DNA of 64,000 nt from RBG-16-64-13 sp963718375 (GTDB taxonomy: Bacteria > Actinomycetota > Thermoleophilia > RBG-16-64-13): contig CAVQZD010000005.1 of the NCBI GenBank assembly GCA_963718375.1, positions 186,001-250,000 of the forward strand, read 5' to 3'. The stretch's first letter is position 1. Each line of letters opens with the position of its first letter. A model generated the notes under the pieces. It was not told the DNA's origin and ran no database searches. It saw nothing but the letters and a program-made list of their open reading frames with translations. Made by a program: the position numbers and the translations under genes. Shown piece after piece: positions 1 through 9,068 of this stretch.

Positions 1-2
1 CC

Positions 3-2006
3 TTGCTCTTCACTACAGGGGCGAAGAACAGGCTGGGCACCGTCGCAGACGGCACTACGGCGATGGACCATGATGAGGATGAGATCAAGCGGCAGATGAC
101 GATCTCGGCCGGCCTTGCCCATGTCGAATGGGGAGGTAGCAAGGTCAATCTGGTCGATACCCCGGGCGAAGCCTCCTTCATCAACGAAGCTCTGGGGACC
201 CTACCGGTGGTCGAGACGGCCCTGGTCGTGGTGAACGCGGTGACCAAGGTCGAGGTGCAGACAGAGAAGGTCTGGAAGCGTGCCAAGGAGCTGGGCGTCG
301 GCAGGCTGGCTGCGGTCAACATGATGGATAGGGAGCGGGCTGATTTCGGCGAGGCACTGGCCGCGCTGCGGGACCGCTTCGGTGATGAGGTCGTGGCGCT
401 GGCCCTGCCCATAGGACGAGAGGGCGACTTCAGCGGCGTGGTGGACCTGCTGTCACTGAAAGCGTTCACGTACGCCAACAACGGTGCCAAGGGTTCAGAG
501 GCAGCGGTGCCGGCCGATATGGAAGAGGCTGTGACTAAGGCCCGAGAGACTCTCATCGATCGGGTAGCGGAGGGCAATGACGAGCTGCTGGAGAAGTACC
601 TGGACGGACAGGAGCTCACGGCGGACGAGATGGCCAAGGGTCTGACAGCAGCGATCCTGGCGGGTTCGCTATCGCCAGTCATACCCGTGGCGTCCACCAA
701 GAATATTGGGATCGACAGGCTGCTGGACCTGCTACTCGAGACGCCATCGCCGGCGGATCGCGGGGCGATAAGAGTGCTCGCTGGCGCCAGCGGCGGCGAC
801 GAGACTGTACTTGAGCCAGACCCCAGCGGGCCCGCTGTGGCGTTCGTCTTCAAGACGATCTACGACCAGTTCTCCGGACGTGTGAACCTGGTCAAGATAC
901 TCTCGGGCAAGATCGGCACCGACAGCCACCTGCTAAACGTGAGGGCCAACGAGAAGGAGCGCACGGGCAACATCCTTCTCATGCAAGGCAAGGAGACAAA
1001 GCCCGTAGAAGGAGCCTCCGCTGGTGATATGGTCGCGCTGGCGAAACTCAAAGAGGCTAACACGGGTGACACACTCTGTGAGTCCGCTCATGTTGTCCGC
1101 TTCCCCAAGTACGAAGTGCCGCCTCCCGCGATCTCGTTCGCGCTGACCCCTAAGACCAGGGGTGACGAGGAGAAGGTCAGCAACGGGCTGAAGCGCTTGG
1201 GCGAAGAGGACCCAGCTATGCAGCTCAAGTTCAACCCGCAGACCAAAGAGATGCTCATCTCTGGCACCAGCCAAGTGCATGTCGAAGTTGTCCTGGATAA
1301 GTTGAAGAGAAGGTTCGGGGTAGAAGTGGAGTTACACCCGCCGCAGGTGCCGTACAGGGAGACCATACGCAAGAAGGCTACGGCTCAAGGTCGGCACAAG
1401 AAGCAGACGGGTGGACGCGGGCAGTTCGGCGATTGTTGGATAGAAGTCGAGCCGAGAGCGAGCGGCGAGGGCTACCTGTTCGAAGACGCGATCTTCGGAG
1501 GATCGATACCGCGCAACTTCATCCCAGCCGTCGAGAAAGGCGTCGTAGAGGCAATGGAACACGGCGTGATAGCGGGGTATCCCGTCGTGGACGTCAAGGT
1601 GAAGCTCTATGATGGTTCGTACCACAATGTCGACTCGTCGGAGTTGGCCTTCAAGCTTGCCGGCGTCCTCGCGTGGAACCACGCAATGACCCTGGCCCAT
1701 CCCGTGCTTCTCGAACCCATCATGAACGTCGAAGTCATTGCACCCGACCAGAACATGGGCGACATCATGGGCGACCTCTCTGGGCGTCGCGGAAAGCCCC
1801 AGGGTAGTGAGAGCCTCGGGGAGTTGCAGGCCATCAGGGCCCAGGTGCCCTTGGCGGAGATGCTCAGCTACGCGCCGCAGTTGCGTTCGATGACGGCAGG
1901 CCGCGGGTCGTACACGATGGAGTTGGACCACTATGAGGAGGTCCCGTCGCATCTGGCCGACAAGATAGCGGCTGAGGTCAAGGCGCGACGCGAAGCAGAA
2001 TCCTAA
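3..2006 (+). CDS. fusA: Elongation factor G-like GTPase (5' partial)
   Basis: This is the C-terminal 667 residues of an EF-G-type translational GTPase. The frame runs off the left edge, so the P-loop and true start are missing. The G3 motif DTPG is near residue 53, followed by EF-G domains II-V; a typical EF-G-like protein is about 690 residues, so only some 25-30 residues are lost. The sequence (DGTTAMDHDEDEIKRQ, NEKERTGNILLMQGKE) resembles the second, EF-G-like paralogue of actinobacteria and firmicutes more than canonical FusA, and no rpsG or tuf lies next to it. The G4 motif, normally NKMD, reads NMMD (bases 318-329), so guanine recognition may differ. A strong hairpin terminator follows 46 bases after the stop. 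The role could be elongation, ribosome recycling or an accessory function. Confidence 0.9.
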   Translation: MLFTTGAKNRLGTVADGTTAMDHDEDEIKRQMTISAGLAHVEWGGSKVNLVDTPGEASFINEALGTLPVVETALVVVNAVTKVEVQTEKVWKRAKELGVGRLAAVNMMDRERADFGEALAALRDRFGDEVVALALPIGREGDFSGVVDLLSLKAFTYANNGAKGSEAAVPADMEEAVTKARETLIDRVAEGNDELLEKYLDGQELTADEMAKGLTAAILAGSLSPVIPVASTKNIGIDRLLDLLLETPSPADRGAIRVLAGASGGDETVLEPDPSGPAVAFVFKTIYDQFSGRVNLVKILSGKIGTDSHLLNVRANEKERTGNILLMQGKETKPVEGASAGDMVALAKLKEANTGDTLCESAHVVRFPKYEVPPPAISFALTPKTRGDEEKVSNGLKRLGEEDPAMQLKFNPQTKEMLISGTSQVHVEVVLDKLKRRFGVEVELHPPQVPYRETIRKKATAQGRHKKQTGGRGQFGDCWIEVEPRASGEGYLFEDAIFGGSIPRNFIPAVEKGVVEAMEHGVIAGYPVVDVKVKLYDGSYHNVDSSELAFKLAGVLAWNHAMTLAHPVLLEPIMNVEVIAPDQNMGDIMGDLSGRRGKPQGSESLGELQAIRAQVPLAEMLSYAPQLRSMTAGRGSYTMELDHYEEVPSHLADKIAAEVKARREAES

Positions 2007-2052
2007 GTCTGAGCGGTACCAGCCCGCCCAAGACTCACTCCGGGACAGCAGC

Positions 2053-2096
2053 AGAAGAGCCGCCGGCGACCCACTCGGGTCGCCGGCGGCTCTTCT
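2053..2096 (+). terminator. Strong intrinsic-type terminator hairpin
   Basis: A perfect 20-bp inverted repeat (2053-2072 with 2077-2096) closes a 4-base loop ACTC. It is very GC-rich and ends in TCTTCTT rather than a pure T-tract. It lies just after the EF-G-like stop and before the RpiR regulator, so it probably ends the first transcript. Confidence 0.85.
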
Positions 2097-2154
2097 TGAG
2101 GGGGTGTGGGTGCCGGAGTTCTTCGCAGACTCTCTCCCTGAAATAGAGGATGGG

Positions 2155-2190
2155 TGCAACAAGTGTTGTATAGTTGAAGTAATGCAACTC
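2155..2190 (+). promoter_or_regulatory. Putative promoter/operator of the RpiR regulator
   Basis: A TATAGT hexamer at 2169-2174 could be a -10 box about 37 bases before the TTG start; no clear -35 is visible. It is embedded in inverted repeats: GCAACA/TGTTGT (2156-2168, one mismatch) and AGTTG/CAACT (2172-2189). The overlap of palindromes and -10 suggests an autoregulatory site, which is inference only. Confidence 0.3.
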
Positions 2191-2210
2191 ACGGCACCTG
2201 TGGAGGGGAG

Positions 2211-3074
2211 TTGGACGAGGGTCGGGCACATCGGCTGAGCGATCTGCTGCGTGAGGGCTTCGATGGTTTTTCGCGCTCGCAGAAGGCGATCGCTCGGTAC
2301 ATCATCGACCACCTTGAGGAAGTCAGCTACCTGAGCGCTGAGGAGTTGGGCGAGAAAGGCAGCACCTCAAGCTCTACGGTCGTCAGGTTCGCACAGTCGC
2401 TGGGCTTCTCCGGCTATCCGGAGCTCCAGAAGGCGGCACGTGATGAGCATCGACTCGGGGCTACGGCGAGGTCCGTGGTCCACGAAGACCAGATGGGCTT
2501 CTCCATCGAGGAGGATGTCCTGACGAGATCGCTGAAGACCGACGTCCTCAGTCTTGAAGAGACCATCAGCAAGAACACGATGGAACGTTTCAATCGCGCG
2601 GTGACTTCGCTGACCGGGGCAAGACAAGTGCTGGCGGTGGGGCTCCATGAGGCGGCCATGGTCGCGGGGCATGCCTCTTACGTCTTGGAGCTACTTGGTA
2701 TCCCCTGCAGTGCGGCGTTCGACGGTTCTGAGTCCAATGTGGCTCGGCTAAGCCGTCTCGAGAAGGGAGACGTGCTGCTTGCGGTCGGATTCCGCAAGGC
2801 CCACTCTGTCACCATCTCCTTCTGCGAGGGTGCTGTCGCTCAAGGCGCGGAGGTCCTGGTCATCACCGACAATTCCCTGTCTGAACTTGCGGATAGGGGG
2901 ACCGTTACGCTGTACGCCGACATCGACTCCACTTTCTTCGCCCACTCGCTGGTCGGACCCATCGGGCTGGTGGGAGCCCTCGCCGCGGCAGTGTACGGGC
3001 GGAATAGGGACCTGCACGATACCCGGGTCCGGGGCATCCGGGACCGCTCGATCGAATCAGGCTGGCTGCGCTAG
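2211..3074 (+). CDS. MurR/RpiR family transcriptional regulator (HTH + SIS domain)
   Basis: A 287-residue DNA-binding regulator. The N-terminal third (to about residue 80) is the RpiR helix-turn-helix with the typical pattern SRSQKAIARYIIDH and STVVRFAQSLGFSGYPELQK. Residues about 120-270 form a sugar-isomerase (SIS) domain that binds phosphosugars in this family. The TTG start is supported by GGAGGGG at 2202-2208. The gene stands alone between a terminator and the yebC promoter, so the sequence does not show its targets. Regulators of this family usually respond to a phosphorylated sugar or amino sugar; no sugar operon lies nearby, so the ligand is unknown. Confidence 0.85.
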   Translation: MDEGRAHRLSDLLREGFDGFSRSQKAIARYIIDHLEEVSYLSAEELGEKGSTSSSTVVRFAQSLGFSGYPELQKAARDEHRLGATARSVVHEDQMGFSIEEDVLTRSLKTDVLSLEETISKNTMERFNRAVTSLTGARQVLAVGLHEAAMVAGHASYVLELLGIPCSAAFDGSESNVARLSRLEKGDVLLAVGFRKAHSVTISFCEGAVAQGAEVLVITDNSLSELADRGTVTLYADIDSTFFAHSLVGPIGLVGALAAAVYGRNRDLHDTRVRGIRDRSIESGWLR

Positions 3075-3096
3075 GCGTAGGAGAATCGTAGACCCG

Positions 3097-3125
3097 TTGA
3101 AGGGGTCCGTAGCCTCAGCTAAACT
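3097..3125 (+). promoter_or_regulatory. Promoter of the yebC-ruvCAB operon
   Basis: TTGAAG (3097-3102), a 17-base spacer and TAAACT (3120-3125) give a good housekeeping-type promoter about 50 bases before yebC. The -35 box is flanked by an inverted repeat GACCC/GGGTC (3091-3095, 3103-3107). I saw no convincing LexA box here. Confidence 0.6.
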
Positions 3126-3178
3126 CGAAGACGCGATCAAAGGTATTCCTGAGGTGGGAACGGGCGGAGGGTAGCTGT

Positions 3179-3931
3179 ATGTCTGGACACTCAAAATGGG
3201 CGGGCATCAAGCACAAGAAGGCGCTTGTCGATGCCAAGAGAGGCAATCTCTTCGGCAAGCTCGCCAGAGCGATCACCGTCGCGGCCAGGGAAGGCGGTGG
3301 TGACCCCGAGCACAACGCGGCTCTGGGCACAGCGATCCTCAAGGCCAAGGATGCCAACATGCCGGGCGACAACATCGACCGGGCCATCAAGAAGGGTACG
3401 GGCGAGGGCTCGGACGCCGAGACTTATCATCACCTCACCTACGAGGGGTACGGTCCCAACGGAGTCGCCATATATGTCACGGCGCTGAGCGATAACAAGA
3501 ATCGCACCGCGGCCGACGTCCGTCACCTATTCGATAAGAGTGGTGGGAAGTTGGGCACCGACGGCTCCGTCAGCTGGATGTTCGAACGAAAAGGGGTCAT
3601 TTTCGTTGATGCCGCGGGTCGCGACGAGGACACCGTGATGACCGCAGCGATCGACGCCGGGGCAGAGGACGTCCTCAGCGAGGGGGATATGTTCGAGATC
3701 CGGTGTGAAGTCTCAGACTTCGTCAGCGTGCGCAACAAGCTTCAAGAAGCGGGTCTGGCCTTCTCATCGGCGGAGCTCACGATGATTCCCAAGAACACCG
3801 TGGCTCTGGACGAAAGCGACGCGCGCAAGACGCTCAGGCTGCTTGACGCGCTGGAGGAGAACGACGACGTGCAAGAGGTGTTCGCGAACTTCGACGTGTC
3901 GGACGAAGTCATGCGCGCCTTGGCCGGCTAG
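3179..3931 (+). CDS. yebC: YebC/PmpR/TACO1 family protein
   Basis: A 250-residue protein that starts with the family signature SGHSKWAGIKHKK and matches the usual length of about 240-250. Members have been described both as DNA-binding regulators and as translation factors that help ribosomes through difficult sequences. The ATG start has GGAGG at 3166-3170, 8 bases upstream. It heads an operon with ruvC (15-base gap), an arrangement seen in very many bacteria. Nothing in the sequence decides which of the proposed roles applies here. Confidence 0.95.
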   Translation: MSGHSKWAGIKHKKALVDAKRGNLFGKLARAITVAAREGGGDPEHNAALGTAILKAKDANMPGDNIDRAIKKGTGEGSDAETYHHLTYEGYGPNGVAIYVTALSDNKNRTAADVRHLFDKSGGKLGTDGSVSWMFERKGVIFVDAAGRDEDTVMTAAIDAGAEDVLSEGDMFEIRCEVSDFVSVRNKLQEAGLAFSSAELTMIPKNTVALDESDARKTLRLLDALEENDDVQEVFANFDVSDEVMRALAG

Positions 3932-3946
3932 AGGATCAGCCGCGAC

Positions 3947-4495
3947 GTGAACGAGCCGGCGGGCAGGGTGATACTAGGGCTCGATCCAGGCACGGCCTCC
4001 ACCGGGTACGGCGTAGTGTCGGTGAGCGGCAATCGGTTCAGGGCTCTATCCTACGGCGTGGTAGAAACGCCTTCTCGCATGGCGCTGGAGCGGCGATTGG
4101 AGAAGGTGTTCGCAGAGATAACCGAGATCCTGAGGTCTCATCGCCCTGACGCCACCGCAGTGGAATCGCTCTTCTTCAATACGAACGTCAGCACGGCTCT
4201 GGCCGTAGGTCACGCGCGAGGCGTAGCGTTGCTGGCGTGTTCTCAGGCAGGTTGCGAGGTGTTCGAGTACACTCCTCAGCAGGTGAAGAAGGCAGTGGTG
4301 GGCTACGGCAAGGCCACGAAGGAGCAGGTCATGGACATGGTAAGGGTGCTCTTGGGGCTGGTGGACACACCCAGACCGGATCATGCGGCCGACGCACTCG
4401 GGGTGGCCATCTGCCACGCGAACACACTGGGGTTGCGTGAGAGGATCGCAGCGAGCGAGGGTGGCCGGATGAACAAAGGGCGACAGGTCACGTGA
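3947..4495 (+). CDS. ruvC: Holliday junction resolvase RuvC
   Basis: A 182-residue endonuclease of the RNase H fold that cuts Holliday junctions during recombinational repair. The catalytic acids are visible: D in GLDPGTASTGYG near residue 13, E in VESLFF near 68, and the pair in DHAADA near 143-146. A GTG at 3947 is used here; a second in-frame GTG at 3968 would give a start closer to the family norm. The stop overlaps the ruvA start by four bases, so ruvC, ruvA and ruvB are translationally coupled. Confidence 0.95.
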   Translation: MNEPAGRVILGLDPGTASTGYGVVSVSGNRFRALSYGVVETPSRMALERRLEKVFAEITEILRSHRPDATAVESLFFNTNVSTALAVGHARGVALLACSQAGCEVFEYTPQQVKKAVVGYGKATKEQVMDMVRVLLGLVDTPRPDHAADALGVAICHANTLGLRERIAASEGGRMNKGRQVT

Positions 4496-5082
4496 TCGAG
4501 AGGCTACAGGGGTCCGTTGTCTCAAAAGCCGCTGACAACGTGGTTCTCAGCGTGAGCGGGGTCGGCTTTCTGTTGGAGGTCTCGGCTGTCACACTCAGGG
4601 ATGTGCCGTCCGTGGGAGAGGAAGCGCTTCTCTATACGCATCTTCACGTGCGCGAAGATGTTCTGCAGCTCTTTGGGTTCTCCACGGAGGAAGAGAGGGA
4701 GCTCTTTCGGCTGCTGATCAGCGTGAGCAAGATAGGGCCCAGATTGGCGCTGGCTGCGCTTTCTAGCAGACGGCCGCCTGAACTCAAGAGGGCCTTGGCC
4801 AACGGGGATGTGGCCCTGTTCGCTTCAGTGCCTGGGATCGGCCGGAAGACTGCCGAACGCATCATCCTGGAACTGCGGGAGAAGATGGGTGATGCCGGCC
4901 TGGCGGGAGCAGGCGTGTCGGGAGAGGGTGCCGGTTCAGTACCGGACTCAGTCATGATCGCCCGATCCGCTTTGGTCGAATTGGGTTACTCCTTAGCGGA
5001 GGCCGACAGTCTCCTCGGACCTCTTGACCCAGGGCTACGGGTCGAGGATCTGGTGCGGAGTGCTCTCGGGGGTACTTCATGA
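4492..5082 (+). CDS. ruvA: Holliday junction branch-migration protein RuvA
   Basis: A 196-residue protein that binds the four-way junction as a tetramer and loads RuvB. The OB-fold N-terminal domain is followed by helix-hairpin-helix motifs (SKIGPRLALAALS, VPGIGRKTAERIILEL near residues 80-125) and a C-terminal RuvB-contact domain. The GTG start overlaps the ruvC stop (GTGA), and its own stop overlaps ruvB (ATGA). Confidence 0.95.
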   Translation: MIERLQGSVVSKAADNVVLSVSGVGFLLEVSAVTLRDVPSVGEEALLYTHLHVREDVLQLFGFSTEEERELFRLLISVSKIGPRLALAALSSRRPPELKRALANGDVALFASVPGIGRKTAERIILELREKMGDAGLAGAGVSGEGAGSVPDSVMIARSALVELGYSLAEADSLLGPLDPGLRVEDLVRSALGGTS

Positions 5083-6185
5083 CGGCTGAGCAAGATGGAA
5101 GAGACCCAGGCGAAGGGATCGACCTATCAGCGGAGCATACATCCGTGGCTGATGCTGAGCGCCTGGCGGATCCGGAAGTCGACCTGCGAGAAGAAGACCT
5201 AGAGCGGACTCTACGCCCGCGTTCACTGGACGCGTTCGTGGGACAGCCGGTTCTGAGGGAGCAGTTGCAGATCTTCATCGAGGCGGCTAGCTCGCGGGGT
5301 GAGCCGCTTGACCACGTCCTGCTGGCGGGGCCGCCTGGTCTAGGTAAGACGACCCTCGCCAACATCATCGCTCTCGAAATGCGGGTGAACATAGTCACCA
5401 CTTCGGGTCCTGCCCTGGAGCGCAAGGGGGATATGGCTGCCATCCTGACCCATCTGCAGGAAGGTGACGTCCTCTTTATAGACGAGATCCATCGTTTGAA
5501 CCGAGCGATTGAAGAGATCCTATATCCGGCGATGGAGGACTTCGAGATAGACATAGTCATCGGCCAAGGGCCGAGCGCGCGTACCATCAGACTGGAGGTG
5601 CCTCGATTCACCCTCATCGGTGCGACCACCCGCTCGGGGCTGATCACGACGCCTCTGCGCGATCGCTTTGGGTTCTCGCACCGCTTGGATTACTACTCCG
5701 CAGATGATCTGGCAGAGATAGTGGGTCGGTCCGCCGAGATACTGGGCGTACGCATCGACGACGAGGGAGCGCGTGAGCTGGCCCTGCGCTCTCGAGGCAC
5801 GCCTCGCATCGCCAATAGGCTGCTCAAGAGGGTGCGTGATTTTGCCCAGGTACGGCACCAAGGGGACATCACTGCCTCGATCGCGTTGGAGGCCCTGCAG
5901 TTGTTCGAGGTCGACGATGAGGGCCTAGACAGGGTGGACCGCGAGATCCTGTCGCTAATACTGCACAAGTTCGACGGTGGCCCGGTGGGCCTCTCGACTT
6001 TGGCGGTGGCGATAGGCGAAGAGCCCGACACGATCGAGGATGTATACGAACCGTTCTTGCTGCAGCGCGGGTTCCTCATGCGGACACCCAGGGGCAGAGT
6101 GCTCACCCGGCTCGGCTACCAGCACTTCGGGGTGGAGCCGCCTGGCCAGGCCCAGGCGAGCGAGCCGGACCGACTGTTCCCGTAA
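5079..6185 (+). CDS. ruvB: Holliday junction helicase RuvB
   Basis: A 368-residue AAA+ motor that drives branch migration with RuvA. Walker A GPPGLGKTT is near residues 84-92, Walker B DEIHRL near 135 and the sensor-1 segment GATTRSG near 180; the C-terminal winged helix follows. An acidic N-terminal extension of about 35 residues precedes the usual start of the domain. The ATG overlaps the ruvA stop by four bases. queH follows after 25 bases. Confidence 0.96.
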   Translation: MTAEQDGRDPGEGIDLSAEHTSVADAERLADPEVDLREEDLERTLRPRSLDAFVGQPVLREQLQIFIEAASSRGEPLDHVLLAGPPGLGKTTLANIIALEMRVNIVTTSGPALERKGDMAAILTHLQEGDVLFIDEIHRLNRAIEEILYPAMEDFEIDIVIGQGPSARTIRLEVPRFTLIGATTRSGLITTPLRDRFGFSHRLDYYSADDLAEIVGRSAEILGVRIDDEGARELALRSRGTPRIANRLLKRVRDFAQVRHQGDITASIALEALQLFEVDDEGLDRVDREILSLILHKFDGGPVGLSTLAVAIGEEPDTIEDVYEPFLLQRGFLMRTPRGRVLTRLGYQHFGVEPPGQAQASEPDRLFP

Positions 6186-6210
6186 TCGACCCGTCACCGA
6201 GCCAGAGACT

Positions 6211-6771
6211 ATGAGGGTGCTGCTACACGTGTGCTGTGGGCCTTGCGCGTGCGGGACGATCCCGTTCTGGCAGAAGCGCGGGTTGGAGCTGGTCAGCTTC
6301 TTCTATGACCCCAACATCCATCCCTTCCTCGAATTCGCGCGACGTTTGCAGGGCATGAGGGAGGTGGCGGCTGGCACCAAGACGGACCTGGTCACCGATG
6401 AGTCCTATGATCCGGCGGCGTGGTTCGAGGCGGTGCGGGGCGGACCCGAACTGTCTCGCTGTCGCCGCTGCCTGGCTATGCGGCTGGAACGATCGGCCAG
6501 GGAAGCGGTTGCGCTGGGGTGCGACGGGTTCTCCACGAGCCTTTCCATCAGTCCCTGGCAAGACCACGATGCGATCCGAGCTGCAGGCTCGGAAGCGGGG
6601 GAGGCGCATGGGGTCGAGTTCTTGTATGAAGACCTGCGGAGCGAATACCCGCTCTCCCGGCGTCTCAGCCGCGAGCAGGGCATCTACCGTCAGAAGTACT
6701 GCGGCTGCTTGGTCTCGGAGTGGGAACGGTATCAGGACAATGCCCCCTCGCCCAACCCCACGGAGGAGTAG
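6211..6771 (+). CDS. queH: Epoxyqueuosine reductase QueH
   Basis: A 186-residue member of the QueH (DUF208) family, which reduces epoxyqueuosine to queuosine in tRNA and replaces QueG in many anaerobes and Gram-positives. Metal/cluster cysteines are visible as HVCCGPCACG at the N-terminus, CRRC near residue 90 and YCGC near 165. The ATG at 6211 was chosen because the family signature starts right after it (MRVLLHVCCGPC); an upstream extension of the frame is not conserved. It precedes queA and tgt, giving the last steps of the queuosine pathway in one cluster. No preQ1 riboswitch was seen. Confidence 0.92.
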   Translation: MRVLLHVCCGPCACGTIPFWQKRGLELVSFFYDPNIHPFLEFARRLQGMREVAAGTKTDLVTDESYDPAAWFEAVRGGPELSRCRRCLAMRLERSAREAVALGCDGFSTSLSISPWQDHDAIRAAGSEAGEAHGVEFLYEDLRSEYPLSRRLSREQGIYRQKYCGCLVSEWERYQDNAPSPNPTEE

Positions 6772-6778
6772 CCGGAGC

Positions 6779-7874
6779 GTGAGGATAGAAGAGCTCGAAT
6801 TCGACCTTCTTCCGGAGGCCATCGCGCAGAGACCCACCGAGCCCCGGGACAGCTGCAGGCTGATGCGACTGACGGCGACTGGAGGAATAGAGCACGGCCA
6901 GTTCTTCGAACTGCAGCGGATGCTCAGGTCGGGGGACGCCCTGGTACTCAACGACTCCAAGGTGCTGCCGGCCCGAGTGCAGGCCAACAAGAAGAGCGGC
7001 GGCGCGGTGGAGATACTTTTCATCAGGCCGGCGCCGTCGGGCGGGGATCAGGAAGGTGAGTGCTGGGAGGCGCTTGTCAGGCCGTCGCGGCGCCTGAAGC
7101 TCGACAGCGAGCTTCTGGTGGGCGGAGATCGCCTGAGGCTCAGGGAGTCGCTCGGCGACGGCCGCTGGGTGGTGTGCGCTGGCGCTGATCGTCCGCTGGT
7201 GGACGTTATGGAACGAACACGGACAACTTCCGCTGCCTCCGTACATCCACACCTACCCAGAGGAGCCTTCGCAGTATCAAACGGTGTACGCCGCGACGTC
7301 GGGTTCAGCTGCGGCGCCCACTGCGGGCCTGCACTTCACCGAAGAGCTGCTTCTGAAGCTTCAGAGAATGGGCGTCGAGATCGCGAGGCTGACACTGCAT
7401 GTCGGCCTGGACACGTTCTTGCCCATACGAGAGGACTTGGTAGAACAACATCGCATCCATACCGAGTCTTACGCGGTGCCAGCCTCGACCATAGAGAAGT
7501 TGCGGGCGACGCGCTCTCGGGGAGGGCGGGTCGTCGCTGTCGGCACGACGGTCGCCAGGGTGCTGGAGACGTTGGGGCAGGAGGGGGCGTTGGCGATGAG
7601 CGGGCGCGCGAGCGCTGTTGTTGGGTGCACCGGGATCTTCATCACGCCCGGATATGAGTTTCTGGCGGTGGATGGCTTGCTGACTAATTTCCATCTGCCC
7701 AGGAGCACTGTTCTTGCCTTGACCATGGCGTTCGGCGGCGTTGAGAGGGTCAGGGCCGCATATGCGGAGGCACTCGCTGCGGGTTACAGCTTCTTCAGTT
7801 TCGGAGACGCCATGCTGATCGAGAAGCTGGCGGGACTGAGCCCGGAGAAAGGCACGCCAATTGCAGTACCTTGA
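6779..7874 (+). CDS. queA: tRNA preQ1(34) S-adenosylmethionine ribosyltransferase-isomerase QueA (frame broken)
   Basis: QueA transfers the ribosyl part of SAM to preQ1 in tRNA, making epoxyqueuosine, the substrate of QueH. The GTG at 6779 follows GGAGGAG in the end of queH and gives MRIEELEFDLLPEAIAQRP, the family N-terminus with the NDSKVLPAR motif. The reading frame breaks near 7214: removing one base in GAACGAACAC joins the N-terminal half to HGQLPLPPYIH and then TAGLHFT, continuing to the stop at 7874. The joined product has the normal length of about 364 residues. The break is probably a sequence error because both halves are well conserved. The end overlaps tgt by 14 bases. Confidence 0.9.
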
Positions 7875-9001
7875 CGGCCTCCCCGACTTCCCTTTCACCT
7901 TGGTGCGAGAAGACGGCGGCGCTCGAGCCGGCGTCCTCGAGACGCCTCGGGGGCCGGTCCTCACCCCATGCTTCATGCCCGTGGGCACTAAGGGGACGGT
8001 CAAAGCCATGCCCCCGGAGCGGCTGAAGGCTGTCGGAGCGCAGATAGTCCTAGCGAACACCTACCACCTTGCGATGAGGCCGGGTAGCGACGTCGTCCGG
8101 TCTCTCGGCGGCCTTCACCGGTTCATGGGGTGGGAGGGACCGATACTGACGGACAGCGGGGGCTACCAGGTTTTCAGCCTCAGGGACACCGTCCGGGTGG
8201 ACGATACCGGCGCCACGTTCCAGTCGGTGTACGACGGGTCGAAGCAGGTGTTCACGCCGGAGCGCGCGATGCGTGAGCAGCAGGCTCTTGGCGCCGATCT
8301 GATCATGTGCCTGGACCAGTGTCCGCCCGGCGGCTGCAGAGAAGGCCTCTCTCAAGGAGGCAGTCGAGCGTACGACCGCGTGGGCTCGGCGCTGCAAAGA
8401 GGCACATAGGGGCCAGGAAGGCATGGGCACCGATGGTCCGCAGATGTTGCTCGGCATAAGTCAAGGGGGCGTGGTCCCGGCGCTGCGGCAACGCAGCGTG
8501 GAGCAGCTGCTGGAGATCGGGTTTCCTGGATACGCCATCGGGGGGCTGTCGGTGGGGGAGGACCGAAGCGCGATGTTGGCGACGACGGAGCTGGCTGTCG
8601 CGGCTCTGCCAAAAGATAGGCTGCGGTATTTCATGGGCATCGGCGACCCCGCCGGCCTGCTAGATGTCATAGCCAGAGGGGTGGACATATTCGACTGTGT
8701 TCTGCCCACGAGGACGGCCAGGATGGGCACGGCCTTCACCAGCGAAGGCAGTGTCAACCTGCGAAACGCCGAACACGCGCTGTCTGCGGCACCTTTGGAG
8801 GCTGGGTGCCCGTGTCCGGCGTGCACCAGATTCAGCAGGGGAGCCATCCGGCACTTCGTGATGCAGAAGGAGATACTGGGGGTCTATCTGCTGACGGAGC
8901 ACAACCTGGTGTTCCTCATGCGCCTTATCACCGCGGCGCGTGAGTCCATACTCGCGGGGGGTTTCGCGGCCTTCTACAAGCAACAAAGAGACGCATGCTA
9001 A
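7861..9001 (+). CDS. tgt: tRNA-guanine transglycosylase Tgt (frame broken)
   Basis: Tgt exchanges guanine-34 for preQ1 in GUN-anticodon tRNAs, the step before QueA. Family hallmarks are LTDSGGYQVFSL, MCLDQC, GVDIFDCVLPTRTARMG and a CxCxxC...H zinc site (CPCPAC). The frame changes near 8335: dropping one base in GGCTGCAGAG restores EKASLKEAVERTTAWARRC between the two halves. With that correction the protein is about 379 residues, as usual. The TTG start at 7861 lies inside the end of queA. Confidence 0.9.
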
Positions 9002-9012
9002 CATAGCGTCTC
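8988..9012 (+). terminator. Hairpin overlapping the tgt stop codon
   Basis: GAGACGC (8988-8994) and GCGTCTC (9006-9012) form a perfect 7-bp stem with an 11-base loop that contains the tgt stop. It could be a weak terminator or attenuator before yajC; there is no T-tract. Confidence 0.35.
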
Positions 9013-9068
9013 ACGCCAAAAAGATGCGCTCCGGTCGTGTGGAGCAGTACTGATATAAGGAGGATGCG

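Noticed and set aside
1332..2312. Long minus-strand open frame opposite the EF-G-like gene (also 17823-18770 and 19717-20742 opposite rel and hisS)
   Set aside because: They are antisense to strongly conserved genes, have arginine/histidine-rich products without recognisable domains, and arise from the GC-rich codon bias.
3075..3178. LexA (SOS) box before yebC-ruvCAB
   Set aside because: No GAAC...GTTC-type palindrome of either the actinobacterial or Gram-positive form was found near the promoter.
6186..6210. preQ1 riboswitch before the queuosine genes
   Set aside because: The gap between ruvB and queH is 25 bases and holds no pseudoknot-like pattern.
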